Shown here piece after piece: positions 12,032 through 25,400 of a stretch of 64,000 nucleotides of DNA; position 1 is the first letter of the stretch, and each line of letters starts with the position of its first letter. Source of the DNA: Anarhynchus alexandrinus (Eukaryota; Chordata; Aves; Charadriiformes; Charadriidae); the NCBI GenBank assembly GCA_008711295.1, contig VUYV01000082.1:2146518-2210517 (forward strand), given 5' to 3'. The notes beneath the pieces were generated by a model that had not been told where the DNA came from, did no database searches, and saw nothing but the letters and a program-made list of their open reading frames with translations. The position numbers were made by a program, and so were the translations under genes.

Positions 12032-15000
12032 GAATTCCTAAGTGCTCCCCAAACCTGTTCTCCACTTGCCTCCTTTCTCTGGGGCCGGGCTGCGAAGATA
12101 CAGATAGGGGCGGGTTGGGGAAAAACATGGGTAGGAACTGGGAGGCTCTGCTTTGTATTCCCCGCTGCCGAATCTCTGGGTACTGGAATTGAAACCCCAG
12201 CGGCCAGAGTCTCTTTCCAGGCAAGGAAATGGTTTCATTAACCGTTTTACAACTAGCACTCGAGCCAGCTATTCAGATTGCCCTCCTCAGCTCTTGCTGT
12301 GCACTTCACATCCACGGATCTCAAAACGGGTGAGAACAGGGGATCAACTTTCACTTCGTTTTCGGGACGGGGAAGTGAATTCTAGAGCAGCGACACGACT
12401 GCTCCACGATGACCCTTGAGGATCACTGAACAGAGCCCTGACCAAAACACAGGTCTCCGACTCCTGAGCTAGCACTCTCTCTCGGGCACGGACACAGCCA
12501 AGCCACAGCTAATTTAAAACATGGCTTTGTCTATCTGAACTCGCGACACGGGATCCATGTAACTGCTTACCCTGGGAATAGCTGGCTACAGCAGGCTCAT
12601 ACTGACCTCCCCGTTGTCTCCAGGTCCCGTCATAGCTTTTCTTAGAAAAGCTAACCCACCCACAACAGCGCAGCCTCCCTAACACGGGGACAGTGACAAA
12701 TGTTTGTTAATGTGCTGGGCATCAATATAACTTATTCCCAGTAGAGAATATGCTATACCAGTAGAAGTCATCTTTGGACCAGCACAACTGTACCCACAAG
12801 GAAAGATACATCAGCACATTAAATAAATCAACTCTTCAATCCAAAATTTTACTGGTATAATATCATGTGCTGGCCAGACCTATTGCAAGACAGTACAAAT
12901 AGCAACACTTAAGGAAACATCTTTTCCTCTACATGAAGAGGAATCCCGGGTGCCACCAGACTGGGTGGTGACAAACAGCAAGCTATTTGCCAGGCTGCCT
13001 GCATGGTTTCCCTTGGAAAACCAAACCTTGCTTTGCGAGGGACCTGTGACTGCAGACCCACCTCGGGGACAAGCACTAGCTGCCATCAGTCAAATAAGCC
13101 AGGGCCCAGTTTAATTCATTAAGTATAATTCATTTTGCATAGGGAGATATAGGCTTTGTCCTCACTTCAGAAGATGGATATAGCTGCAGCTTGGCTACTC
13201 TGAAGGCATCTCAAGCCAGTTCATAACACATCTGGGTGAAACCAGAGTTGCTGTTTGCCAAGAAGGGAGAAAGGCTGAAGAGCTCTCCCGCCATGGCACA
13301 ACACTCACTTGAGAAACCTCGCTGCAAAATTCCAGCTGGTGTGCAAGTTTTTGGGAGGTCTGGTGCTCTGGAGACCTGGAACCAGCAAGCTACCTCCGGC
13401 CCCGAGCTGTGCAAGTGTCCTGGCACCCCCTCTGCAGCTCACGGCTGAGAGCAGCAAGCTGGGCTGTCAGCGAGCTGCCTCGGCAGGGATCTTGCAGCAT
13501 TAACGACGGAGTCAAGGAGACACCGGCTGGTTAATGCACTGGAGGAGCCTGGCAGGGAGCGACTGCAGCAGGCCAGGCTCGGATACAGGACGAATCAGGC
13601 TGGATGGTCTAGAGCAGGTATTACTCAGAGATCATACTGCAGGGGACCACGGCCCCGCAAAGGTTGGGCGCTTCTGCACTAAACCCCTCAACTCCTAATA
13701 TACTCGGGCGGGCTGAAGCTGCCATGCATAGACTCTGCTCGGAGGCAGAAATGGGGCTGGCCTCCCTATTCCCAGAGAGGCCAAGTGGCAAGGGGGGGAT
13801 TGCAGGCGACATTGCCAGGGCAGGGGAGGGCACTCGGGGAGGGACAGCCCCACTTTTCGGGAGCTGCAGTCAGAACCAGCTGAACTGAAACGTAGGAAAG
13901 GGGCAGAGGGATGAGCAGCTGCCCCGGACGGGCTCTGCAAGCTGCGCTCCTTGCACTCGCAGCCTTCAGACCTTCTCCATGAGGAACTGCCTGCGGGCAA
14001 GGGAAGGGACGGCCTCACTCAGCCCCTCCACCCCACAGGTGGGTAGAACAAGTCCAGTAGAGGCTTTTGCTGCATCTCAGCTCCAGAAGTCCCCTGGCTG
14101 CCCTGTGGTGGAAACGGCTCCCCGTGAATATGACTATTTCTACCACAAGTCCTCCCTCCCCTATCCCAACTCAGGCAGTAAAAGCCCCCAAACACCCGGA
14201 GTCGCCCTCATTTCCTAGATTTTGTGAAAGCCCCAACACCCTATTCCCCCCTCCCCATTTTCAAGCTAATTAAAATATTTATATACAAACAACAAAAAAA
14301 ATTGTCATAACAGCAACAAACCAAACTTTGGCTTGAAAAAAAAAAAGTTAAAAACCAACAATAAAACCAGAAAAAAAGAAAAAGGTGGCCAACAGGCTGG
14401 CAGTTTGGTGTCCCCTTTATCTAGCTATTCCTCCAGAGAATCAATAGCTTCAGGGTCTCTAGCTTAACTAATGGCTTCCCCATTCTTCCCATCTGAGGTG
14501 CCTCCTCTCTGCTGTGCACAGAGAAGCTACGTGTATCACTGGGGAAGAGTATAAAAATGCGTGGTTGTGCGTGGCTGGGCCACGACACCTCCCTGGGAGC
14601 TCTGCTTGTTGACATCGCTTAGTGTTAAATGCAGGAGGTTTCCTATTCTGGTATCAGTGGTGGATGGAGCAGCAGGTGTATGACAGGAGTTGGAGAGGCT
14701 CCACCAGCAAACCCACACTCCCAGCAGCCCTTCCAGGGGCGGTGAGCTCACCCCAGTACCAATCACGAGAGCTGAGGCAACCTAATAAAATCACGCTTCT
14801 GCATTTCTCTAACACGTGGTTAGGGACCCCGCCTCTGAGCACTGGGGTTACTGGGAGCGCTCTGGGAGCCAGCAGCTGAGTAGGGAGTTCTGGAGAGCAG
14901 CAACTCCCCATTGCAGCACTCAGAATTCATCTCAGAACACTGATTTTGAAACACAGCGAAATCACTGTACGTAAGAGCAGAAGGGAGACGGTCTTGGGAG

Positions 15001-16448
15001 TCCTGGAGCCCTCCCCTAAATAGTCTCTCTGCTTCCAAATCTTCTAATATGTAGTGTCTCTATGGACTCAGCAGACCAGGTGCACAACTTTCTATGATAG
15101 GCTGGGTAAAACAGACCCAGGGGCTCCAACACAACTATGTAAGGGCCTGAAATAGCTTGTGGTGGGAAGTTCCTATGAATTCAAAGCTTGCAGAAACTGC
15201 TTCTGCCTCTCCTTAAACTCCTGATGGAAACAAAACTACTTCAGGATCACATTTAGATATAAAAGACCCTCCTCCCCTACACAGACCCACATGCTTGCCC
15301 CTCGCCTCAGCAGCTTATACACGACTTGATTTTTTCCTCACTCCTGTTATTTGAAACAGATTACTTGCAGAAAGCACCTAAATAGCTCAGGATGAACCGG
15401 AGGAGAGACCTTGCACGCTGGGTCTCAGAGCGCCCCAGCACCGCGCTGATGCAGGACTGTTCAGCTAACTTTCTTCCTCTGCAAGGCTGCGTGCGCTTCA
15501 CCTCCCCGACTTTAACCGCTTGCCGTCTGCAACAGAGGTAACTCTGTGTGATGCTGCATTGCATCTGCCACTCCTCGAGGAAAGAAGGGGAGGAAAGGGA
15601 CAGCAAGGGAGAAAGATCTTGAAAAGAAGGAAGGAAAACTAAGATAATTACAGCCATCGGCAAGGGGCAACAGTCAGCTAGAATAAGTTGTGTGGGGTGG
15701 GGAAAGATCATCCTCATCAAAAACTCCTTTCAAAGTCTCGTCCCCCATACAGCAGATAACAGCCAAAGTCTTTGGGCAGGTTGAGGAAATCTCTCGCCAA
15801 GTCTAAAATCCTGACACTGCTGAAACTGTCCCAAGCCTGTGCGTGTCAGATGGTGATAAAAACGAGGAAAGTCTCTGCATTTCCCCCATTTTCAAATGTA
15901 AATGACTATCTCCCACCAGCATTAAGGTCCCAGCCACAGCCAAAGAGTTCTTCCTTCTGTAGACCAGAAACACAGCAGGTGGAGACTTCTCCCTCACACC
16001 CTCCTGTCTCACAGACACCAAGCACCAGACCCAGGGAAGTAACTCTGTCTGCGTGTTCCTGATTAATCACATGGTATCAGTTTCTAACAGCTTTCCTTAT
16101 CGCTAATCGCCTTTTCCGTGATTGGTAGGATAAGCTATGCACCAACATACAGACACGGAAATGCATTATTTTTACCACAGTTAAAAAAAACCCAAAAACG
16201 AAAACAAAAAAAAAAATACCAACCAAAAAAATGCACAATCTTTGGAACAAAAGAATTAAAGGCAGAAATTTAAAGGAAAAAAAAAATACATATTCAAAGA
16301 ACATAGTGAGGTATAAAAAAGTATTTTCTCTTTTGTTTTTTGTTTTTCCTCCTCGTCTTGCTATAGAGTTCCTCTACTAGTAAATATTGCAATAGCCAGG
16401 CCTCATGAACTGGGGGGGCTGTCCCACTTGCAGGGGGCTCACGTCACT

Positions 16449-16493
16449 TCAGTAGGGGGCAAATCGGCTGTAGCCACCTCGGTATAAACTCGC
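16449..16493 (-). CDS. RBFOX2: RBFOX2 last coding exon, [14 protein letters not shown] and stop
   Basis: The coding part is 45 nt: [14 protein letters not shown] followed by TGA (16451-16449). The acceptor reads TCTACAG|GCG. The C-terminal [10 protein letters not shown] is the conserved end of nuclear Fox isoforms and contains their Pro-Tyr-type nuclear import signal. The exon continues into a long 3' UTR. No alternative cytoplasmic-type tail was recognised. Confidence 0.96.
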   Translation of the reverse strand, partial: ASLYRGGYSRFAPY

Positions 16494-19400
16494 CTGTAGA
16501 AATTAAATGAGAGAAGAGGTTGTTAGGGGGTGAACTGTGAAGAAATACTCAGGACAGCACCTGAATGCTCTCAGAAGGACTAACAGGCACGTCCTGGCAC
16601 TGACCCGCCACCATTAGCACCTCTAAGAAGCAAGAGAGGAGAATCTTGCCTGCAAAACCAAAGACATGGCTCAGGAGGACATGCTCACGGCCAGCCAGCT
16701 ACAGGTGAAGTTTGGCAAGTCTCAGTCGAAGGGAGTTCAGTACCAGAGATGGGACTCATGAGTCCTAATCTCTGAGCCAGTTGTCTAGGCTGTCTTTACA
16801 GATAGCAGAGACCAGGACTTCTAGGATGCTCTTCACCTCACCTTAAGGTAAAGGTCTAAAACAGACATGATGACCTGGTATCCTAGAAGTACCTGCTTTT
16901 CCTTCATCAACCCTGAAGAGAATCCACATGATGAGCTGAGGCTCAAACAGCGGTGCTACACTGCAGATATCTATATTTAGGTGTCTTTTTCTCTGAGCAC
17001 ATTTGTATTCCAGCCTTTGCAACAACACAGATACTGCGCTGGCTAGAAGCAGATGGGAAAGCATGTGTTTTCAGCAAGCTGCTCCACTCGCTATGCCAGC
17101 ACACCTCATTCCTGCCCTTGTGTAACTACTGCTGGCAGGGAGGACACCGCATCCTTCCACTAGTGGAAGAGCAAACACCAAGTGGAGCAGCTTTGCTGCA
17201 AGATGTCACGAGAACAACTTATTCGCTTGCTTCCTAGACTTGATTTCCCAACATGCAACACGAGCTTTTGAAGTTAATGCAAATGGCAAGAAAGGCTGTC
17301 TTGCATCTTTAACTGTTGCTGATTTTTGCTCTATATATCACCTTGATACAGTTCTGCCAATTCACCAACAATGTTCTGGCTCCTGACATTTCAGGTCATT
17401 CTTCTACCATGTCCTGAGTACTAGGTGTGTAAAAACTGGTTTCCCAGCACTGCAGCTAAGGATGCCCTCCTTCAACAAAAAAGTTTTTCTGGGTGAAGTT
17501 TCATTACCTGATACCCAGTGAACAGCTGCTCCCCATGCTGGAAATGAGAAACAGCACAAGAAAGAAAATCCCACTTACCACAGCGCCAACTCCGTAGCTA
17601 GCGGCAGGGGCAAGGGCATGGTAAGGATCTGCTGTGTACACCCTGCCATAACTGAAGAGAGGGAGAAAAGATATGAAAAAAAAAGAAAAAGAGAAAAAAG
17701 GTCACTTAGGAGGGGCAGAGAAACAGCTGTCTGACCACAGGCAATGGAAGAAGCAGCATGCCCTTCTACACATATGTATGCATACATGCACACACACGCA
17801 CGCAGGCAGCCCCTCTTCGAAGAGATCCTATGGGCATGCTGCCATGCATCGTATGAGATGGGTGGGAAAACAGCCTGCAAGGAGGAACGTGGCAGAAGCC
17901 ATGAGCTTGACCTGTAGGAAAGAGGTCAGCACCTTTGACGTGACAGCTAGTGCATCCCTTACCTCGCGTGATGCAATTTGGGAGGAGAGTGACTGCTGGC
18001 GCTAATGCTACTGGCACGGTAACAGCTGCTAAATGGAAAGCAGTGAGGGATTCTCCAGAATGAAAAAGGAGTATAAACTTTAATGGTCTCACATGCGCTA
18101 GGATTAAAACACAGCCTCACTGCACAGGAGATGAAAAATCTTAAGCAAAGCAGATGATGATAATCCTTTGTATCTATACAGAGCTATACGTTAAAGCATC
18201 CTAGAGTACTGTATGAGCTGAGTGATTTTTACTTTATGGAAAGAAATGCACCCAGTGATTAAACAACCTGCCCAGAGTCACACAGCAAGGAGCTGGCAAG
18301 GCAAGCCAGGTCTTTTGACTCTGAGGCGTAACCACACTGACTCCTTTGTGCAGAGAATCACAAGGATAGGGAAGAGGCCAGGATTTGTGCCAGCTCACAT
18401 ACACCGGAGGGCAATACTGCCCAGGAGCAGAGAGACAAACCGTGCATTCAAGTCTTTCATGTTGGGTGTGCATGCATGTGTGCGCGTGCGAGTGCAAGGA
18501 AGACAAAGAAACGGGGAAAGAAGTAGAAGTACTGTAATGGATCAATGCTCCTTGAATCCCTGAGCACAGCAAGCTAGCCCCCATGGACACCTCCCCCTTA
18601 CATACCCATCGCTGTAAGCTGCTGCAGCGGCTGCAGCGGCCGTGGCTGCTGTTGCAGTAGCAGGCTGTGCATATCTGTAGGCTGCGTATCCACCCTGCAG
18701 GAGAGAAGAGAACTGACTTTACAGATACCTGTCCACCCACGCAGAGCATAAAAAATAAAAATAAATAAAAAAAGTCACACACATCACAAGGAGAGGAAGT
18801 GTTTCAAACTGCATCAGCTCCCATGTCATGTCTATCGCAAGCATCGCCCATTAACTCATGTGTATGCCTTTCCTCAGAAGGACCAAGGACCAAAGAGACT
18901 CTTCCGTTACCCTGTTGTTTAGCAGAAGGAATAAACTTAAAGCAAGCCTGAGCATGGTTATATCCCTGCAGGAAAATAAATTTGGCATGGAGGAACTGAA
19001 AACCAGAGGAAAGCTGAAATCTTGCATGCAACGCAAGTTTTATGTCCCCTTCCTCTTAATGCTGGGGAAATCAGAGGTAGGCACTTTCTGTGAAGTGTTT
19101 CTTTTAGAAAGGGGACCATTCAGAGAAATTCCTGTTTTTTTTCCTCCTCTATCTCTTTTTTTAAGCCTGGGAAACCCAAAAGGCTAGAATTTAATTTGGT
19201 CCAGATACATAAAAGTACCAATAGCCAGAGAAGCCAAAAAGCAATCAGGAAAAGATGGCCAGAGAAGACAACCTCTGGTGGTCTCAGGGCTGGCAAAAAC
19301 CAAACTGACAGAGGTACAAACCAGACCATTCTTCCCTCCCTCCAAGTAAGAAGGAAACAGGTCGGGGGGAAATTATGCCAGAACAGTCTGTATTGCTGCT

Positions 19401-22400
19401 GCATTTCTGCCCATGCTGCACACCTGTAGTAAAGATCTTTAAGATGCTTACACTGATAAGACGTAGTTACTGAAAACATACTTACAGCTGGGCTGGCAAA
19501 ATGTGAATCCTGACCCAGAGGAAGATCTGTCAGTCTCCTCCTGGAACTCTCACAAGGAGCTCTTGGGGCAGAGGAAGACCTGGCTCAGACAGGCAGCTCT
19601 GCGCACCCTGCAGTAATGAGGGATGGAGGCCAGCCACCTTTCAGACCAGGGGTAAAGGTTGCATGGCAGACAGCAAAGAGGGCTCTGAAGCCCAGGTTAG
19701 ATCTTTCTTTATTGTACATTTCTGAACACATTTTTAACTTGGGGAGGGCAATGGTAAATGAACCGTGGCTTTGCTAGAAACACAATGAGCCATAAATAAC
19801 ATCAGAAAATTCCAGATTGCTTCTGGCTTTTTTTTTTTTCCCCTCTCCAATTGACATTTCAGAGTTTGAAGGGCCAGAAGGCAGACTTACACTGTTCACC
19901 CCCAGAATCAGCTCAACATACCTCTACCACTTCCTCCCTATAGATCTTTTGCATATATGTAACTATGACTACAAGATCAGCTCTACTTCAGTACTGTGTG
20001 TTTGCTCAGCAGTACTCAGTTTTGGGCTAGGTAGCTTTTAAATTAGAAGTAATGATTTTAAATTAATTTTGGTTGCTTTTGTGGGGCCTGCATTAGCCAC
20101 ACGAAGGATAACGTGCTAACCAAAACACACTTGGGGACCCTTTCCTACTCCGGAGGAGAGGGCCTTACAGCCTCTTCAATCTTCTGGTTAACAGAAGAAA
20201 GGGCAACACAAATCCATACCTCTGAAACATCACCACATTGCCTGAAAGACATGTCCTGTTACAATTTTGCCCCTTTAATCTCATCTAGCTGTTTCAATCC
20301 CTGCATTTTGGATTGACCGTTTGGTGAGGTGTAGCTTGGTTTTGGCATGCTATCATTGCACCACCAGTACTCACACCTCCAAAACGTGATGGAGAAGAGA
20401 GGAATGAGCTGCAGCCTTAGTCCAAATCAAACCTTCATCGACCTCACTAAATTAAGACAAAACTTTGTACCACTGTCATTGTGGTATTCCCTTAAGTTTA
20501 TGATCTTCTTGAACTCTTGATGGGGTCCGTCACTTGGGCACAGATATGGGACATTTTTGCCCGGCAGAACCCTCCTCAGGGCAGCCGACTTCAGCACGCA
20601 CCCAGATTCCCCCCACTCTGCCCCACACTTGCCAGCCACATTTCAGATCAGAAGCCATTTCAAATGTGCCTGGCGCATACTCTGAACATGACAGTGAGAT
20701 GCAGTTTGAAACCAAAAAGGGTTATCATGTAATTCTCTTAACTCATGTCTCTCATAAAGGAAAACAAAACCAAACCAAAACAAAACCAAATAAAAAGAAG
20801 AAGAAAAGAAAAGAAGGGTTGGAATCAGGTGTGGGAGGGGGAATGGCGTAACATTTATTAATCAAAATTAAAAACTAAGCATGCTGACATCTGGAGCTAG
20901 AACAACCAGCAAAGTCACCACGTTCAGACTCATATTGGCTAGTTCTATCCATCCCAGCATTCTCTTGGGACAGCAGTTCGCCCTAGGCTCTACCACAAGC
21001 TCAGTGAAGTACACAGCCTCAAGTACTAGAGCGTGCAGCCACAACAACCTGCTATTACGGAAACAGTCAGTCACCACTGGAGTTAACATTCCAACCTTAA
21101 CAACTCCCGCAGCCTCCCGCCCTCGCCCCCCAGAATGGCTCCCACCCTAACCCTGTCCCACACCACAATGTTAATAATTATAACAAGCAATAACCCATCT
21201 GTTATATCAGAGAAGGGAACAGAGACTCCACTGAGAGATTTAGAGCGGGATGTTAACATTTCTTCAGTCAACTGCACAACAAACAAAAAAAACAGGAGAA
21301 ATAATTCATTGGAGAAATGAAGTTAAGAAATAGCTGACATGTGTATTGCTTTTTAACCATGCACTGATGCAAAATTGAAGCTACTGTTAATTTAAAAAAA
21401 AAAAAAAGTCACAGGATAGAGGTACACACGCACAGGCAGACCCGGTCAGTTCAAAGCGGTCTGCAAATTCTACATGTGTGTACTTCAAATAAAACCAAAA
21501 ATGGGGATTATAATGGCCATGGTACGTTCCTGTCATAGGAGCAATGAGTGGGGACAGCTGGGGAATTTCTTACACAGGGATGTATTTAGCATGACCAGCA
21601 GGTCCAAATACACCAAAACAGGGCAAAGGAAGGAGGAGGAAACTCATGACTATTACTTGTTATTTTCTAAGTGCTTTCACCCAGCTCTGGGACCAGTACA
21701 GAGCAAAGGAGACGCTGTGCAGGTTGCCTTACCCAGCTGATGCTCCTGTTCTCCATAACCCAGAACCCACCTAATTCCATCAGTGCGTCTAAAGCCCTGC
21801 TCAGCTTGTCCAATGCACCAGTTAATTTCTCCTGCTATTCCTGTTTACACACAACTTTAACTGGTATGCAGAGCTCATCCATAACCTTAGCTAGACGGTC
21901 CTACCATCCATACTGATTTCTGATGCCACTCACTTCAGGTACTCTAGTAAGTATAACGGAGTAGAGCATCTTCAACAAACACGAACAATTGTGTTTCCCA
22001 ATAAAAGAAATAATAGTAATAATTAAAAAAAAAAAGGCCCTTGCTAGTTGCACCACACTCCTCCAGTGCCACAGGCAAACTGCAACAGAAGACACCATCG
22101 AGTGGCATTGTACCTGAAACCCAGGACAGCCATGCAAACTCCTACTCCATCTATTTAAGTAAAGTGATTCCACCGGGACAGGTTTACCCATCTAGGTCCA
22201 GGTTTTTAAATCTGTAGCCTTGTCTCAAAAGAAATGAGTGTGGCTGAGCTTCTTGCGAAGATGTTAAGTCAGAGACGTTTTTGTCAAAGGGACTATTTAA
22301 ACACTGCCTCGACAGGGAAATAGGAGAACAAAGGAAAAAAAGCTTATGCATTTTTACTGGGCAGTAACAACCAAAAGGCCTGTCTAAATCAAGATTGGTC

Positions 22401-25400
22401 TTTTCTGGTACAGTCTTTTGGATTATCTGGGGAGCATGTGAGAGAGATTAACACAACCCTAAATGTCGGTTATCTTAATTCAAGTTCTGGATATCCCACC
22501 AGTGTTTCCGGGACCGTGCTAAACCCCTTTCTCCATGAGAATGCGTAGCACTTGAGCCTACAGAGCTCAATTGTCAAACAACTGTATTTGCTCAGGTATT
22601 CACAAACGCCCAAATTTAAAATGACTCTTCTGTGATGTTATCATCCTTGGCTCATCAATGAAGCAAGAAATTTTTTTTTTTTTTAAATTCCTTCTTTAAC
22701 ATTAGGTGATAGCTTTTTCACTATTGTCATATGTTCCCTGAAATAACACAAACATTGCAAACCAACATATACAGGAAGCTGCAATCTTAACTAAAGCAGC
22801 ATTCCAATTACTGAGCATGTTAATGTAGATAAACGAGTACTTTAAGACTATACAGTTCAGTTCAAAAGAAGTCCATCTTCTCTTCCAGTCTTCACGTCCA
22901 TATTAGGTGATCAATCCATTGAGAACACGAGGAAATCCATAACTATAGCTTACTATGTCAGTGTGTCCTGTGGTATAAGCCTCCTTTTTCTTTTTCCCTT
23001 GCTGTCTTAGACGGCTGTACAAAGTGTGTTGCTGGCCCTCTTTACTCCAAAGAGCCTTTATGCCACTAAGACACAAACGTTCCCATACCCCTGGAGAAAC
23101 GTGTAACTCATGGTACCGGTACCAGTTAGGTACATTTGTCCACCTGCCAGATTTAGGCAGTGAGCCCTGTTTTAGGATCTTTTACTTGTCCTATCTCAAA
23201 TGTGTCTTCTCCACCCACAAACTACCCTATAACAGAAGTTAAGAAGCAGAAAAGGCTAGAACCATTTCCAGTATTTCTGTATTAGAAGGGTGGCATATGT
23301 GCACCAGGAATGAGCATGAATGAATTAAAAGAGGTGACAGGACAACAGTGTCCATTGCAGCAGGTGCTTCTACATGGTAATGGGACAAGCATGACCTTGT
23401 TAACCCTTCCACTGAATTTACATTATTTTTTTGTTTGAATGAAATGCCACTCGGTGTGAAATCTGGACACACGCCGCCCTGCTACAGCGGGGGCTCGGAT
23501 CACACGTGAGTCTGCGCTGCCCTAAAAAAGCCTCTGTTCCCATCTCTAATGTGGTGCTGGAATGGTTAGTATAATTCAGTTTTTTCCACTGCAATCCACA
23601 ATCTGATCGGTTGGCAGGTCACACTGGCACTCCTACCTGAGGTATTTTAGCGCTAATGATTGGTTCCTGTAAGACTATTCTATAACAGAACACAGGAAGA
23701 GCAGTTCAAAAAAACACAGCTGTGGAAAGAAACAATCATACAAACAGCCCGCGGCAGGGCTCACCAGCCTTTTCTTTCCAGTGGATGCAAGCACGCTTTT
23801 CACAGGCAGCAGCGGTCTTCGCACGGGTGGGTTTGTTTGGGTTCCCCCCCACCACCCAGACTGACCCCATTGTAGAAGAAAGATAACCTTTCTTATGATC
23901 CAAAATGAAGCCCTCTGCATCCTGGGGCAGGTTGTTTTATGAATTCAGGTGTCTTGCCAGAGTGGGATGCATCCAACAAGAGATGGAATGCCTTCTTCAC
24001 AGAAGAAATGGCTAGCAGGATGGTTGCCCCAGGAAAGAAAAAAGGAGTAAGGAAGAGGAGGAGGAGGAAAATGAGAAATCGGTGCATAACATGTATGCAG
24101 AAAAAGCAGCCCAAACTTAGGACACTTCCCCTTCATCTTGCCTACCCCTAACCACTCCCTGCCAGCTCAGCTCCTTTCCATCCTTCCTTGACACAACCCT
24201 ATAGACTCTGAAGATTTAAGGGAACCTCATTTTAACTTTCCCCAAGTCCTAACTGAAGTACCCTCTGCCATCCCTTCCACAATCTGGACAAGCCTTTCAC
24301 AGCAACCAGAGGGACGTAAGCACTGCAGTGAAAAGCATGACAAATCAGTGGGGCACAGGGACACTGTAATCATTCCACCTGTGCCAAACAAATTATTTGG
24401 AAGGGTAACTTCACGTTTAGATTATGTTAGCTTTTTCCTGAGGTCCACGTGAGGGCTCTGGGCAGCAATAACATAGGAAAATGCACCACCATCTACCTTG
24501 ATGAGTCCCCTCTTCTATCGTCTTGCTTTCTGACAGTGAGACCAGAGCCACCAACAGCAAAGTCGGCAGAAGTCCACCTAACGGTTCTAACCTGACATTG
24601 GGCTTGGTTTTGTATTGCCTGTTGCTACTGCACTGCACCACCAAGTGGTTACGGGGATTCTTCATTACTGAAGTCTCTGTCCTTAAAACATGTTAAAAAT
24701 AAACCTCTCCTCCCCACCTGCAATGGAAGCTCTGAAGGAGCTTTCTCAAAAGAAATAGGGAACAATCCTGGCCAGTCTTCCCTTTCAACATGACAGCCTC
24801 TTATATGCCATACTCTGACGGAAGAGGCATTAAGCACTGCTCATTTGCTTGCTCACTTGCTGTAGCAAAGTCAGTGGCCTGCAAAGCTGGTGTTTTAGGA
24901 GTGAAGCAGGAAAGCCCAGAACCCTCTGTAGTCCTTGACAGTTTTATATACATATAGGAACACCTGACTAGGCAGGATTGTGCACACGATAGTATACGTA
25001 AGAATGAAGAAATGCACCCAATACCTCTATGCTCAAACAGCACGTCTTCCAACTGCTGTAACTGTGTTGGGAAAAGCACCTTTACAAGACCTAACCCTCC
25101 ATATAAGCCAACAAAATCACAAAGCTAATTCCATCCATTATCTTGAGTCTAACCCCAGGGTCCTCTTTATAAACATCAGGAGTAGCACCTTCAAAGGAGT
25201 GGGGAAGTGAATTCCATGCTGACAACTGTGTCACTACCCAATACAAAACTTCCCCAGCTCCAAAGAGCTATTCCCTACAATACCACGAAAGGAAACTCTG
25301 CTAGAGCTAGGCAGGTCACAAGTTGCGATGGCAGTAGTGGACCTGAACATTTTGGCTTTGAAGGGCATATTCCTACCATAGCCGCTCTGCAACAGCTCTC

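Larger units (their letters stand above)
10135..16448 (-). other. RBFOX2: Probable RBFOX2 3' UTR (about 6.3 kb)
   Basis: The stretch after the stop codon has no recognisable gene and no clear young transposon. Minus-strand AATAAA signals occur at 12031-12026, 11078-11073 and 10159-10154. The last is followed about 20 nt later by a plausible end of transcript, so the UTR may be 4.4 to 6.3 kb, in line with the long (about 5 kb) UTR of mammalian RBFOX2. It holds several A- or T-rich runs (10800-10830, 14300-14390, 16185-16290). The exact end is inferred; no transcript data are visible. Confidence 0.6.
17652..18605 (-). other. RBFOX2: RBFOX2 intron between the 89- and 73-nt exons
   Basis: About 950 nt. 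It contains a MIR-like SINE, CA/TG-rich stretches and four or more GCATG motifs on the transcribed strand. Confidence 0.85.

Noticed and set aside
18234..18782. Minus-strand open frame of 182 codons covering the 89-nt exon
   Set aside because: It reads the real exon out of frame and runs through introns; the correct frame gives [11 protein letters not shown].
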